Source: Thermoleophilaceae bacterium
GTDB lineage: Bacteria > Actinomycetota > Thermoleophilia > Solirubrobacterales > Thermoleophilaceae
DNA length: 6,488 nt
Assembly (NCBI GenBank): GCA_013696905.1
Contig: JACCXP010000158.1
Location: forward strand, 1-6,488
Direction: 5' to 3'
Each line of letters begins with the position of its first letter. Within the stretch, counting starts at the first letter, position 1. The notes under the pieces are model-generated. The model saw only the letters and a program-made list of their open reading frames with translations. It was not told the DNA's origin and made no database searches. This document shows, in pieces, positions 1 through 5,867 of the stretch. A program made the translations under genes and the position numbers.

Positions 1-129
1 CGAGCGAGCGGCGGCCTCGAGCCGAGCGGGATCGCGCGAGAAGGAGAACATCGGCTCGTGGCCCGCACCGGCCCACAGCCTGCCGACCGTGGCCCCGATC
101 CGACCCGACCCGATGATTCCGATGCGCAC
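1..129 (-). CDS. NAD(P)-binding Rossmann protein, F420-dependent NADP reductase-like (N-terminal fragment)
   Basis: Only the first 43 residues are in the window; the gene runs off the left edge. They begin MRIGIIGSGRIGATVGRLWA: a beta strand, the dinucleotide-binding glycine motif GSGRIG (residues 7-12), then a helix. The second strand ends at Ser31-Arg32 (FSFSRDP). A Ser-Arg pair there, rather than an acidic residue, is typical of NADP(H) binding to the 2'-phosphate. The pattern fits the PF03807 family (NADP oxidoreductase, coenzyme F420-dependent), which includes NADPH:F420 reductase; members not using F420 also exist. The GTG start at 127-129 is chosen because the Rossmann fold begins immediately and a GAGGGG Shine-Dalgarno lies 8 bases upstream. 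It follows the 6-phosphogluconate dehydrogenase gene by 12 bases, so it is probably the next gene of the same operon. Alternatives are pyrroline-5-carboxylate reductase-like or other short dehydrogenases. The Rossmann call is firm; the F420 link is an inference from the N-terminus only. Confidence 0.72.
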   Translation of the reverse strand, partial: MRIGIIGSGRIGATVGRLWAGAGHEPMFSFSRDPARLEAAARS

Positions 130-137
130 GCTCAGGG

Positions 138-143
138 CCCCTC
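138..143 (-). promoter_or_regulatory. Ribosome binding site for the partial NAD(P)-binding gene, overlapping the gnd stop
   Basis: GAGGGG on the minus strand uses the last two bases of the TGA stop of the preceding dehydrogenase gene and sits 8 bases before the GTG at 127-129. It supports that GTG as the real start. Its overlap with the stop suggests reinitiation by ribosomes finishing the upstream gene. Confidence 0.6.
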
Positions 144-1077
144 AGCTCTTGGCGACCGGCTCGTGCGGCTTCGTCTCGTCGCCCTGGATCGCGTGCCCGC
201 CAAACTGGTTGCGTAGCGCCGCGATCACCTGCGCGGCGTAGGACTCGGGCTGGCGCGAGCCGAAGCGCTGCATCAGCGAGAGGGTGATGACCGGCGTCGG
301 CACGTTCTTGTCGATCGAGTCGAGCACCGTCCAGCGTCCTTCGCCGGAGTCCTCGACGTAGCCGCGGATGCGCTCGAGATCATCGCCCTCGGCGGCAAAT
401 GCGAGCTCGGCCAGCTCACACAGCCACGAGCGCACGACCGATCCCTGGTTCCACAGGTGTGCGATCGAGCCGAGGTCGAGTGAGTAGTCGGAGGCGTGCA
501 GCAGCTCGAACCCCTCGGCGTAGGCCTGCAGCAGCCCGTACTCGATCCCGTTGTGCACCATCTTCACGTAGTGGCCCGACCCGGCCGGCCCCATCCTGGC
601 CCAGCCATCGGAGGGCGCGAGCACGTCGAGGATCGGAGCGAGGCGCTCCACTCCCTGCTCGGTGCCGCCGACCATCATGCAGTAGCCGGCCTCGAGCCCC
701 CAGACGCCGCCGCTAGTGCCGACGTCGACGAACTCGAGCTCGCGCTCGTGCGCGAGCTCTGCGCTCGCGCGCGAGTCGAGCCAGCGCGAGTTGCCGCCGT
801 CGACGAGCACGTCGCCCGGCTCGAGCAGGTCGATCAGCTTCTCGAGCGTCTCGCGTGTCGGGTCGCCGGCGGGCACCATCACCCAGACGGTCCGCGGAGC
901 CTCGAGCTTCGAGACGAGATCCTCGAGCGAGGACGAGGCGCTCGCCCCGTTGGCAGTCGAGCGATCGACGGCCTCGCTCGACAGGTCCGAGACCACCACC
1001 TCGTGCTCGGAGTCGCGCAGGATCCGGTGCACCATGTTCCCGCCCATGCGGCCGAGCCCGACGAAGCCGATCTGCAT
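142..1077 (-). CDS. gnd: 6-phosphogluconate dehydrogenase, decarboxylating, short form
   Basis: It oxidatively decarboxylates 6-phosphogluconate to ribulose 5-phosphate and CO2 in the cytoplasm, giving pentose phosphate to the transketolase and transaldolase encoded just upstream. The 311-residue protein opens with the Rossmann motif GLGRMGGNM (7-15). It carries VDGGNSRW (92-99), the substrate-binding TSGGVWGLEAG (121-131) and the catalytic block KMVHNGIEYG (172-181). In that block Lys172 and Glu179 match the general base and acid of sheep liver enzyme (Lys183, Glu190). Near the C-terminus are GEGRWTV (246-252), SRQ (274-276) and FGGH (292-295). The usual enzyme has about 470 residues; this length fits the short subfamily (about 300-340), which lacks the second helical half. 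Asp31 ends the second beta strand, where NADP enzymes usually have Asn-Arg-Thr, so NAD+ is the likely cofactor. The same frame stays open upstream to 1401, but that part lies inside the transaldolase gene; the ATG at 1075-1077 begins the Rossmann fold and has its own ribosome binding site. Confidence 0.93.
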   Translation of the reverse strand: MQIGFVGLGRMGGNMVHRILRDSEHEVVVSDLSSEAVDRSTANGASASSSLEDLVSKLEAPRTVWVMVPAGDPTRETLEKLIDLLEPGDVLVDGGNSRWLDSRASAELAHERELEFVDVGTSGGVWGLEAGYCMMVGGTEQGVERLAPILDVLAPSDGWARMGPAGSGHYVKMVHNGIEYGLLQAYAEGFELLHASDYSLDLGSIAHLWNQGSVVRSWLCELAELAFAAEGDDLERIRGYVEDSGEGRWTVLDSIDKNVPTPVITLSLMQRFGSRQPESYAAQVIAALRNQFGGHAIQGDETKPHEPVAKS

Positions 1078-1082
1078 TCGTG

Positions 1083-1087
1083 CCCCT
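1083..1087 (-). promoter_or_regulatory. Ribosome binding site for gnd, overlapping the tal stop codon
   Basis: AGGGG on the minus strand begins inside the TAG stop of the transaldolase gene and ends 5 bases before the gnd ATG (1075-1077). It fixes the dehydrogenase start and rejects the 108-codon upstream extension of the same frame. The 8-base gap between the genes suggests translational coupling. Confidence 0.65.
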
Positions 1088-2192
1088 ACGCGGCGACCAG
1101 GGCGCCGCGCTTTGCCTCGAGGCCCCCGATCAGCTCGTCGAAGGACTCGGCGAACTTCTGCACGCCTTCGCGCTCCAGCACCTCGGTGACGTCGTCGTAG
1201 TCGATCCCCGCCGCGGCGAGCTGGTCGAACAGCCGCCGCGCCCCCTCGACGTCGCGCTCGAGCGTCGCATCGACCCGTCCGTGGTCCTGGAAGGCCTCGA
1301 TCGTCTCGCTCGGCATCGTGTTGACGGTCTCGGGGCCGATCAGCTCCTCGACGTACATGGTGTCGCGGTAATCGGGGCTCTTGACCGAGGTCGAGGCCCA
1401 CAGGCAGCGCTGCGGGGTCGCGCCCTTGGACGCGAGGAACTCCCAGCGCTCGCCCGAGAAGACCTGCTGGTAGTGCTCGTATGCGAGCTTCGCGTTGGCT
1501 ATCGCGAGCCCGCCCTTCAGTTGGTCATGCCCGCCGATCTCGTCGAGGAGGCGATCGACCTCCGTGTCCACGCGCGACACGAAGAAGGAGGCGACCGACG
1601 CCACCTTCGAGGGGTCGCCGCCGGCGGCGATGAGGCGCTCGAGGCCGCGCACATATGACTCGGCCACCTCGGCATAGCGCCCGAGCGAGAAGATCAGCGT
1701 CACGTTGATCGAGCGGCCCTTGAAGATCACGTCCTCGATCGCGGCGAGGCCCGGCTTCGTGCCGGGGATCTTCACCAGCAGGTTGGGCTCGTCGACGAGG
1801 TCATGCAGGCGCATGGCCTCGCGGAAGGTGGCCTCCGCGTCGTAGGCGAGGCGGGGGTCGACCTCGAGCGAGACGTAGCCGTCGCGCCCGGAGCCCTCGT
1901 CCCACACCCGTCGCAGCACGGCGCAGGCCGCGCTCACGTCGCGCGCCGCCAGCTGCACGAAGATCTCCTTGATGTCGTCTGTCGTCTCGAGCAGCTCACG
2001 GAACTGGTCGTCGTAGGCGTCGCCCGAGGCGATCGCCTTCTGGAAGATCGACGGGTTGGACGTCAGGCCGACGAGCGCGTCCTCGTCGATCATCCGGTCG
2101 AGCTCGCCCGAGTCCACGAACTCCCGCGACAGGAAGTCGATCCAGACGCTCTGGCCGAGCTCGGACACGTGGTGCAGGGGGGAGGAAGACAC
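1086..2192 (-). CDS. tal: Transaldolase
   Basis: It moves a dihydroxyacetone unit from sedoheptulose 7-phosphate to glyceraldehyde 3-phosphate, giving erythrose 4-phosphate and fructose 6-phosphate, as the partner of transketolase in the non-oxidative pentose phosphate pathway. From the GTG start the protein has 368 residues, as expected for the long actinobacterial/cyanobacterial type (about 360-375). TSNPSIFQKA (44-53) is the family's N-terminal signature. LLVKIPGTKPG (138-148) holds the Schiff-base lysine, Lys141, followed by SINVTLIFS (161-169), a barrel strand with substrate contacts. Later come WASTSVKSPDY (265-275) and PETVNTMP (287-294), both family-typical. An in-frame ATG at 2226-2228, 4 bases after the transketolase stop, would add 12 polar residues. 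I prefer GTG 2190-2192, because a perfect AAGGAG lies 6 bases before it and the added residues have no counterpart I know in the family. The gene ends with TAG, 8 bases before gnd. Confidence 0.95.
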   Translation of the reverse strand: MSSSPLHHVSELGQSVWIDFLSREFVDSGELDRMIDEDALVGLTSNPSIFQKAIASGDAYDDQFRELLETTDDIKEIFVQLAARDVSAACAVLRRVWDEGSGRDGYVSLEVDPRLAYDAEATFREAMRLHDLVDEPNLLVKIPGTKPGLAAIEDVIFKGRSINVTLIFSLGRYAEVAESYVRGLERLIAAGGDPSKVASVASFFVSRVDTEVDRLLDEIGGHDQLKGGLAIANAKLAYEHYQQVFSGERWEFLASKGATPQRCLWASTSVKSPDYRDTMYVEELIGPETVNTMPSETIEAFQDHGRVDATLERDVEGARRLFDQLAAAGIDYDDVTEVLEREGVQKFAESFDELIGGLEAKRGALVAA

Positions 2193-2198
2193 GGCGCT

Positions 2199-2204
2199 CT
2201 CCTT
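2199..2204 (-). promoter_or_regulatory. Ribosome binding site deciding the tal GTG start
   Basis: AAGGAG on the minus strand, the strongest Shine-Dalgarno in the window, is followed by a 6-base spacer (AGCGCC) and GTG at 2190-2192. It lies inside the reading frame if translation starts at the upstream ATG (2226-2228), which has only a weak AGG-type site overlapping the end of the transketolase gene. The best reading is that tal starts at the GTG. Confidence 0.72.
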
Positions 2205-2232
2205 GGTCGAATGACTGCTCTCGTACATCAGC

Positions 2233-4266
2233 CTACGCCTGCCCGGCTCGGTCGAGCAGCGCGACGGCGCGATCGAAGATGCCCCCCGGCTCGAAGCCGA
2301 GCTTCTCGAGCACCGTCGTGCCGGGGGCCGAGGCCCCGAAGCGGTCGAGGCCGTGCACGTCGCCGTCGATGCCGACCCACTTCCACCACGACAGCGGGCT
2401 GCCGGGCTCGACCGCGAGGCGCGCGCGCACAGCGCTCGGCAGCACCTGCTCGCGGTACTCCGGTGCCTGCGCCTCGAACAGCTCCACGCACGGCATCGAG
2501 ACCACGCGCACGGCCACGCCGCGCTCGTCGTGCAGGCGGTGCGCGGCCGCGGTCGTCGGCCAGACCTCGGCGCCGGTCGAGATCAGCACGATGTCGGGGT
2601 CTGGGCCCGACTCCCACAGCACGTAGCCGCCGCGCTCGAGGCCGGCGGCCGAGGCGTACTCGGAGCGGTCGAAGACCGGCAGGTTCTGGCGCGAGAGCAG
2701 CAGCGCCACCGGGCCGTCCTCACGCTCGAGCGCGACCTTCCACGCCTGCGTCGTCTCGTTCGCGTCCGCCGGGCGGACCACCCACAGGCCCGGGATCGCC
2801 CGCAGCGCCAGGTAGTGCTCGATCGGCTGGTGCGTCGGGCCGTCCTCGCCGAGCCCGACCGAGTCGTGCGTCCACACCCACACCACGTTGAGCCCCATCA
2901 GCGCCGACAGGCGCACGCTCGGGCGCATGTAGTCGGAGAAGATCAGGAACGTCGAGCCGTAGGGCTTGACGATGCCACCGTGCAGCGAGAGCCCGTTGAC
3001 GATCCCGCCCATCCCGTGCTCGCGCACGCCGAAGGGCACGTTGCGCCCCGCGTGCACGCGCGAGAACGTGCCGCCGCCCTCGAACTCCGTCCGCGTCGAC
3101 TCGACGAGGTCCGCGGCGCCGCCGATCATCGTCGGCACGTGGGCCGCGAAGGCCTGCATGACGGCCTTGCCGGCCGCACGCGTGGCAAGCTGCTCGTCCG
3201 GGGAGAACTCGGGCAGCGCGTCGAGGAAGCCCGGCCCGGGCTTGCCGCTCCAGGCCCGGTCCCACTCCTTGCGCAGCTCCGGGAGCTCACCGGACCAGGC
3301 GTCGAAGCGCTGCTGCCAGTCGCGTTCGAGCTCGGCGCCACTGGCGCGCAGGTCCATGTGCTCGTAGACCTCGTCGGGCACCGAGAACTGGCTGTCGGGA
3401 TCCAGGCCGAGCGCCTCCTTGGTGGCGCGCACCTCGTCCTCGCCGAGCGCCGCGCCATGCGACTTCGCCGTGTCCTGGGCGTTCGGCGCCGGGTAGGCGA
3501 TGTGCGAGCGGATCGATATGAAGGACGGGCGCTCGTCCTCGTCACGGGCGGCGCTGAGCGCTGTCTCGAGCGCGTCCAGGTCGTTCACGTCCGGCACCCG
3601 CTGCACATGCCAGCCGTATGCCTCGAAGCGCTTCTCCTGGTCCTCGGCCTCGAAGGCGATCGATGTCGAGCCGTCGATAGTGATGTGATTGTCGTCGAAG
3701 CAGACGATCAGCTTGCCGAGGCCGAGGTTGCCGGCGATCGAGGCGGCCTCGGCGGAGACGCCCTCCATCAGGTCGCCGTCGGAGGCGATCACGTAGACGT
3801 GATGGTCCATCACGCGGTGGCCAGGACGGTTGAAACGCTCGGCGAGGAAGCGCTCCGCCATCACCATGCCGGCGGCGTTCGCGACGCCCTGGCCGAGTGG
3901 CCCGCTGGTCGCCTCGACCCCTTGAGTATGCCGATACTCGGGGTGGCCGGGCGTGATCGAGCCCCACTGGCGAAATGCCTTCAGGTCCTCGATCGAGAGC
4001 GCGTAGCCCGTCAGGTGGAGCACGGAGTACTGGAGGATGCAGGCGTGCCCCGCGGACAGGACGAAGCGGTCGCGGTCGGGCCACTCGGGCGAGCCGGGGT
4101 TCGCGCGCAGGAACTTCTTGAACAGCGTGTAGGCGAGCGGCGCGAGCGCCATCGCGGTGCCAGGATGGCCCGAGCTGGCCTTTTGCACGGAGTCCATCGA
4201 GAGCGTGCGAATGGCGTCGATCGAGCGGCGGGCGACGTCGGCGGGTGCGGCGGTGGTCGTCGTCAT
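2233..4266 (-). CDS. tkt: Transketolase
   Basis: It is a thiamine-diphosphate and divalent-metal enzyme that moves two-carbon units from xylulose 5-phosphate to ribose 5-phosphate or erythrose 4-phosphate; cytosolic. The 677 residues form the full three-domain enzyme (E. coli has 663). In the N-terminal cofactor domain are SSGHPG (31-36), SAGHA (71-75), [21 protein letters not shown] (split here as GHPEY at 107-111 and GPLGQG at 122-127), and the metal/cofactor motif from Asp163 to Asn193 (SDGDLMEG ... CFDDN). The motif reads SDG where E. coli has GDG, a tolerated variant. PAPNAQ (259-264) and His270 resemble actinobacterial enzymes. The middle domain has FGVREHGM (412-419), with catalytic Glu416, and [18 protein letters not shown] (467-484). 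The C-terminal domain starts near 540 with [11 protein letters not shown] (558-568). The ATG start has an AGAAGGG site overlapping the kinase stop. The gene sits 9 bases after the kinase gene and 40 bases before tal. No 1-deoxyxylulose-5-phosphate synthase features were seen. Confidence 0.97.
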   Translation of the reverse strand: MTTTTAAPADVARRSIDAIRTLSMDSVQKASSGHPGTAMALAPLAYTLFKKFLRANPGSPEWPDRDRFVLSAGHACILQYSVLHLTGYALSIEDLKAFRQWGSITPGHPEYRHTQGVEATSGPLGQGVANAAGMVMAERFLAERFNRPGHRVMDHHVYVIASDGDLMEGVSAEAASIAGNLGLGKLIVCFDDNHITIDGSTSIAFEAEDQEKRFEAYGWHVQRVPDVNDLDALETALSAARDEDERPSFISIRSHIAYPAPNAQDTAKSHGAALGEDEVRATKEALGLDPDSQFSVPDEVYEHMDLRASGAELERDWQQRFDAWSGELPELRKEWDRAWSGKPGPGFLDALPEFSPDEQLATRAAGKAVMQAFAAHVPTMIGGAADLVESTRTEFEGGGTFSRVHAGRNVPFGVREHGMGGIVNGLSLHGGIVKPYGSTFLIFSDYMRPSVRLSALMGLNVVWVWTHDSVGLGEDGPTHQPIEHYLALRAIPGLWVVRPADANETTQAWKVALEREDGPVALLLSRQNLPVFDRSEYASAAGLERGGYVLWESGPDPDIVLISTGAEVWPTTAAAHRLHDERGVAVRVVSMPCVELFEAQAPEYREQVLPSAVRARLAVEPGSPLSWWKWVGIDGDVHGLDRFGASAPGTTVLEKLGFEPGGIFDRAVALLDRAGQA

Positions 4267-4270
4267 GTGT

Positions 4271-4276
4271 CCCTTC
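4271..4276 (-). promoter_or_regulatory. Ribosome binding site for tkt, overlapping the kinase stop codon
   Basis: GAAGGG on the minus strand starts at the last base of the kinase TAG stop and is 4 bases from the tkt ATG (4264-4266). It supports that start and suggests coupling between kinase and transketolase translation. Confidence 0.6.
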
Positions 4277-5805
4277 TACCCCGCTTTGCGCGTGGTGGTC
4301 AATGAAGGCTCCCTTAATTGAAGGTCGGCGACGCGGTGCATCTGCTCCTTGGTCGCCGGATAGAGCTCGCGGTAGGTCGCGTAGAGGTCGTCGTAGACCT
4401 CGCGGTGAGTGGGGTCCGGCTCGATCGCGTCATCGGCGCGGTTCCAGGTCGTGTCGGCCTCGACGAGGCCCGTCGCGCGCGCGGCGAAGAGGGCGTCGCC
4501 GTAGCTTGCCCCGATCGTGACGTGGGGGACGTCCTGCCTCGGGATGCCCGTCACGTCGGAGACGATCTGCGTCCAGAGGCCGCCGCGCGTGCCGCCGCCG
4601 ATCGCCACTCCGCGACGCACGTGGCCGCCCGCCGCGGCCATCTCCTCGAGGATGTGGCGCGCGCCGTAGGCGCTCCCCTCGAGCATCGCGCGGTAGAGGT
4701 GCGCCCGGCCGTGGGCGAGCGTCAGGCCGAAGATCATGCCGCGCGCGCGCGGGTCGAAGAGCGGGCTGCGCTCGCCCGCGAAGTAGGGGAGCACGACCAG
4801 CCCGTCGGCGCCGGGCGCCACCGCGCCCGCCTCCTCGCCCAGCTGCTCGTGCGAGAGGGAGCCCGTAAGCTCGCTCACCCACGCGGCGAGCGCCCCGGAG
4901 GTGGCCATGCCGCCGGCGACGTTGTGAGCACCCGGCTCGAGCGATGCCGTGGACCACAGGCGAGGATGCGGCGACGCCTCGGTCAGCACCTGCACGAGAA
5001 ACATCGTCGTGCCGTACATGACCATCATGTCGCCGGCGTTGCGGGCCCCCACGCTCGCGGCCTCGGCCCAGGTGTCGATCGTGCCCGCGGCGACGGGAGT
5101 GCCCGCGGGGATGCCGGTCGCCTCGGCAGCGGCGCCCGTGACCTCGCCGGCGAGCTCCCAGGGCCACAGCAGCCGCGGCAGCTCGAGTCCCGGGGCTATC
5201 TCCTCGGCCCACTCTGGGATCCAGGCGTTCGAGTCGAGCTCGTAGAGCGGGTCCGACTGGCTCGCCGAATGGTGGTCGAGCACGTACTCGCCGGTGAGGC
5301 GGTCGACGAGAAACGACGAGGCGGTGAAGAAGCGCTCGGTGCGCTCCCACACCTCGGGCTCGCGGTGGCGTAGCCAGAGCAGCTTCGGCCCGACCGCCTG
5401 GGTCGAGAGCGGCGAGCCGCAGCGGCGCAGGATCTCATCCGCGCCGAAGCGCTCGGTGAGCTCGGCGATCTCGTCCGTCGCGCGCGAATCGACGCCGTAG
5501 AGGATCGCCGGGCGCAGCGGATCGCCGCTTCGGTCGGCGGCCACGACGCACGGTCCGAGGCCGCTCACGCAGACGCCGTGCAGCGGCGCGCCCTCGGCAT
5601 GGGGCAGGAGCTCCCGGCAGAGCGCCTTGACGTCCCCCCACCAGACCACGTCCGCGTCCTGCTCGACCCACCCGGGATGCGGGCGCGAGACCTCGTGCGG
5701 GCGCTGGGCGGTGGCGACCAGCTCCCCGTCGGGGCGCACGAGGCAGCCCTTGGAGCTCGACGTGCCGATGTCGATTCCCAGCAGGAGCTCGCCCTCAGCC
5801 GCCAC
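4276..5805 (-). CDS. FGGY-family carbohydrate kinase, xylulokinase-like
   Basis: It is a cytosolic ATP-dependent sugar kinase with the two-domain ASKHA fold. From the GTG start it has 509 residues, normal for the family (about 480-520). GIDIGTSSSKG (10-20) is the first phosphate-binding loop. GWVEQD (45-50) and LRPAILYGVDSR (97-108) are sugar-binding-side motifs, and GTIDTW (241-246) carries the likely catalytic base Asp244. PYFAGERSP (340-348) and IGGGTRGGLWTQIVSDVTG (402-420) form the FGGY C-terminal signature, with GASYGDALFAA (432-442) following. GWVEQD and GERSP are common in xylulokinases, but YGVDSR and GTIDT differ from E. coli XylB, so substrate is uncertain: D-xylulose is most likely, gluconate, ribulose or another polyol possible. 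It is the first gene of the pentose-phosphate run and would supply transketolase with xylulose 5-phosphate, or gnd with 6-phosphogluconate. A TTG at 5839-5841 gives 12 more residues but lacks a Shine-Dalgarno; GTG 5803-5805 puts the fold at residue 10, as usual. The last 15 residues look like a variable tail. Confidence 0.88.
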   Translation of the reverse strand: MAAEGELLLGIDIGTSSSKGCLVRPDGELVATAQRPHEVSRPHPGWVEQDADVVWWGDVKALCRELLPHAEGAPLHGVCVSGLGPCVVAADRSGDPLRPAILYGVDSRATDEIAELTERFGADEILRRCGSPLSTQAVGPKLLWLRHREPEVWERTERFFTASSFLVDRLTGEYVLDHHSASQSDPLYELDSNAWIPEWAEEIAPGLELPRLLWPWELAGEVTGAAAEATGIPAGTPVAAGTIDTWAEAASVGARNAGDMMVMYGTTMFLVQVLTEASPHPRLWSTASLEPGAHNVAGGMATSGALAAWVSELTGSLSHEQLGEEAGAVAPGADGLVVLPYFAGERSPLFDPRARGMIFGLTLAHGRAHLYRAMLEGSAYGARHILEEMAAAGGHVRRGVAIGGGTRGGLWTQIVSDVTGIPRQDVPHVTIGASYGDALFAARATGLVEADTTWNRADDAIEPDPTHREVYDDLYATYRELYPATKEQMHRVADLQLREPSLTTTRKAG

Positions 5806-5811
5806 GCCTCC

Positions 5812-5841
5812 ACTCTCCCGCCCACGCGGCGCCGCTGTCAA
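5812..5841 (-). promoter_or_regulatory. Possible promoter for the kinase-tkt-tal-gnd run
   Basis: In the 62-base gap between the ABC ATPase stop and the kinase GTG, the minus strand has a perfect -35 consensus TTGACA (5841-5836), an 18-base spacer, and a poor -10 GAGAGT (5817-5812; 3 of 6 matches to TATAAT). Transcription would begin about at the kinase GTG, giving a nearly leaderless mRNA. The spacer contains the palindrome GCGGCGCCGC (5826-5835). In GC-rich DNA a single good -35 box can arise by chance, so this is tentative. If it is not a promoter, the operon reads through from the ABC gene or starts inside it. Confidence 0.25.
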
Positions 5842-5867
5842 CGACGTTCCGCGAACCGTAATGGGCC

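Noticed and set aside
1078..1401. Upstream extension of the gnd frame by 108 codons.
   Set aside because: The region codes for the C-terminal part of transaldolase in another frame. The extension is Arg-rich without a domain, and the Rossmann fold begins at the ATG at 1077 with its own ribosome binding site.
1803..2891. A 362-codon plus-strand frame spanning the tal/tkt junction.
   Set aside because: It crosses two well-supported minus-strand genes, and its second half is an Arg/Pro/Ser-rich run typical of out-of-frame GC-rich sequence.
2353..4305. A 650-codon open frame on the plus strand opposite transketolase.
   Set aside because: It is antisense to an unmistakable full-length transketolase. 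Its translation is rich in Arg, Ala, Val and His with no recognisable domain, as expected for the complement of GC-biased codons.
4318..5373. A 351-codon plus-strand open frame opposite the kinase.
   Set aside because: It is an antisense shadow of the FGGY kinase with low-complexity Arg/Ala/Gly/Val composition and no motif of its own.
5826..5835. A perfect 10-base palindrome GCGGCGCCGC, considered as an operator.
   Set aside because: Such GC palindromes are frequent by chance in DNA of this composition, and no second copy or known regulator motif was seen. It is mentioned only as part of the promoter guess.
5844..5859. A small inverted repeat between the ABC gene and the kinase, considered as a terminator.
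   Set aside because: The stem is only about six pairs with a bulge and a three-base loop, and no T-run follows on either strand. It is too weak to call a terminator.
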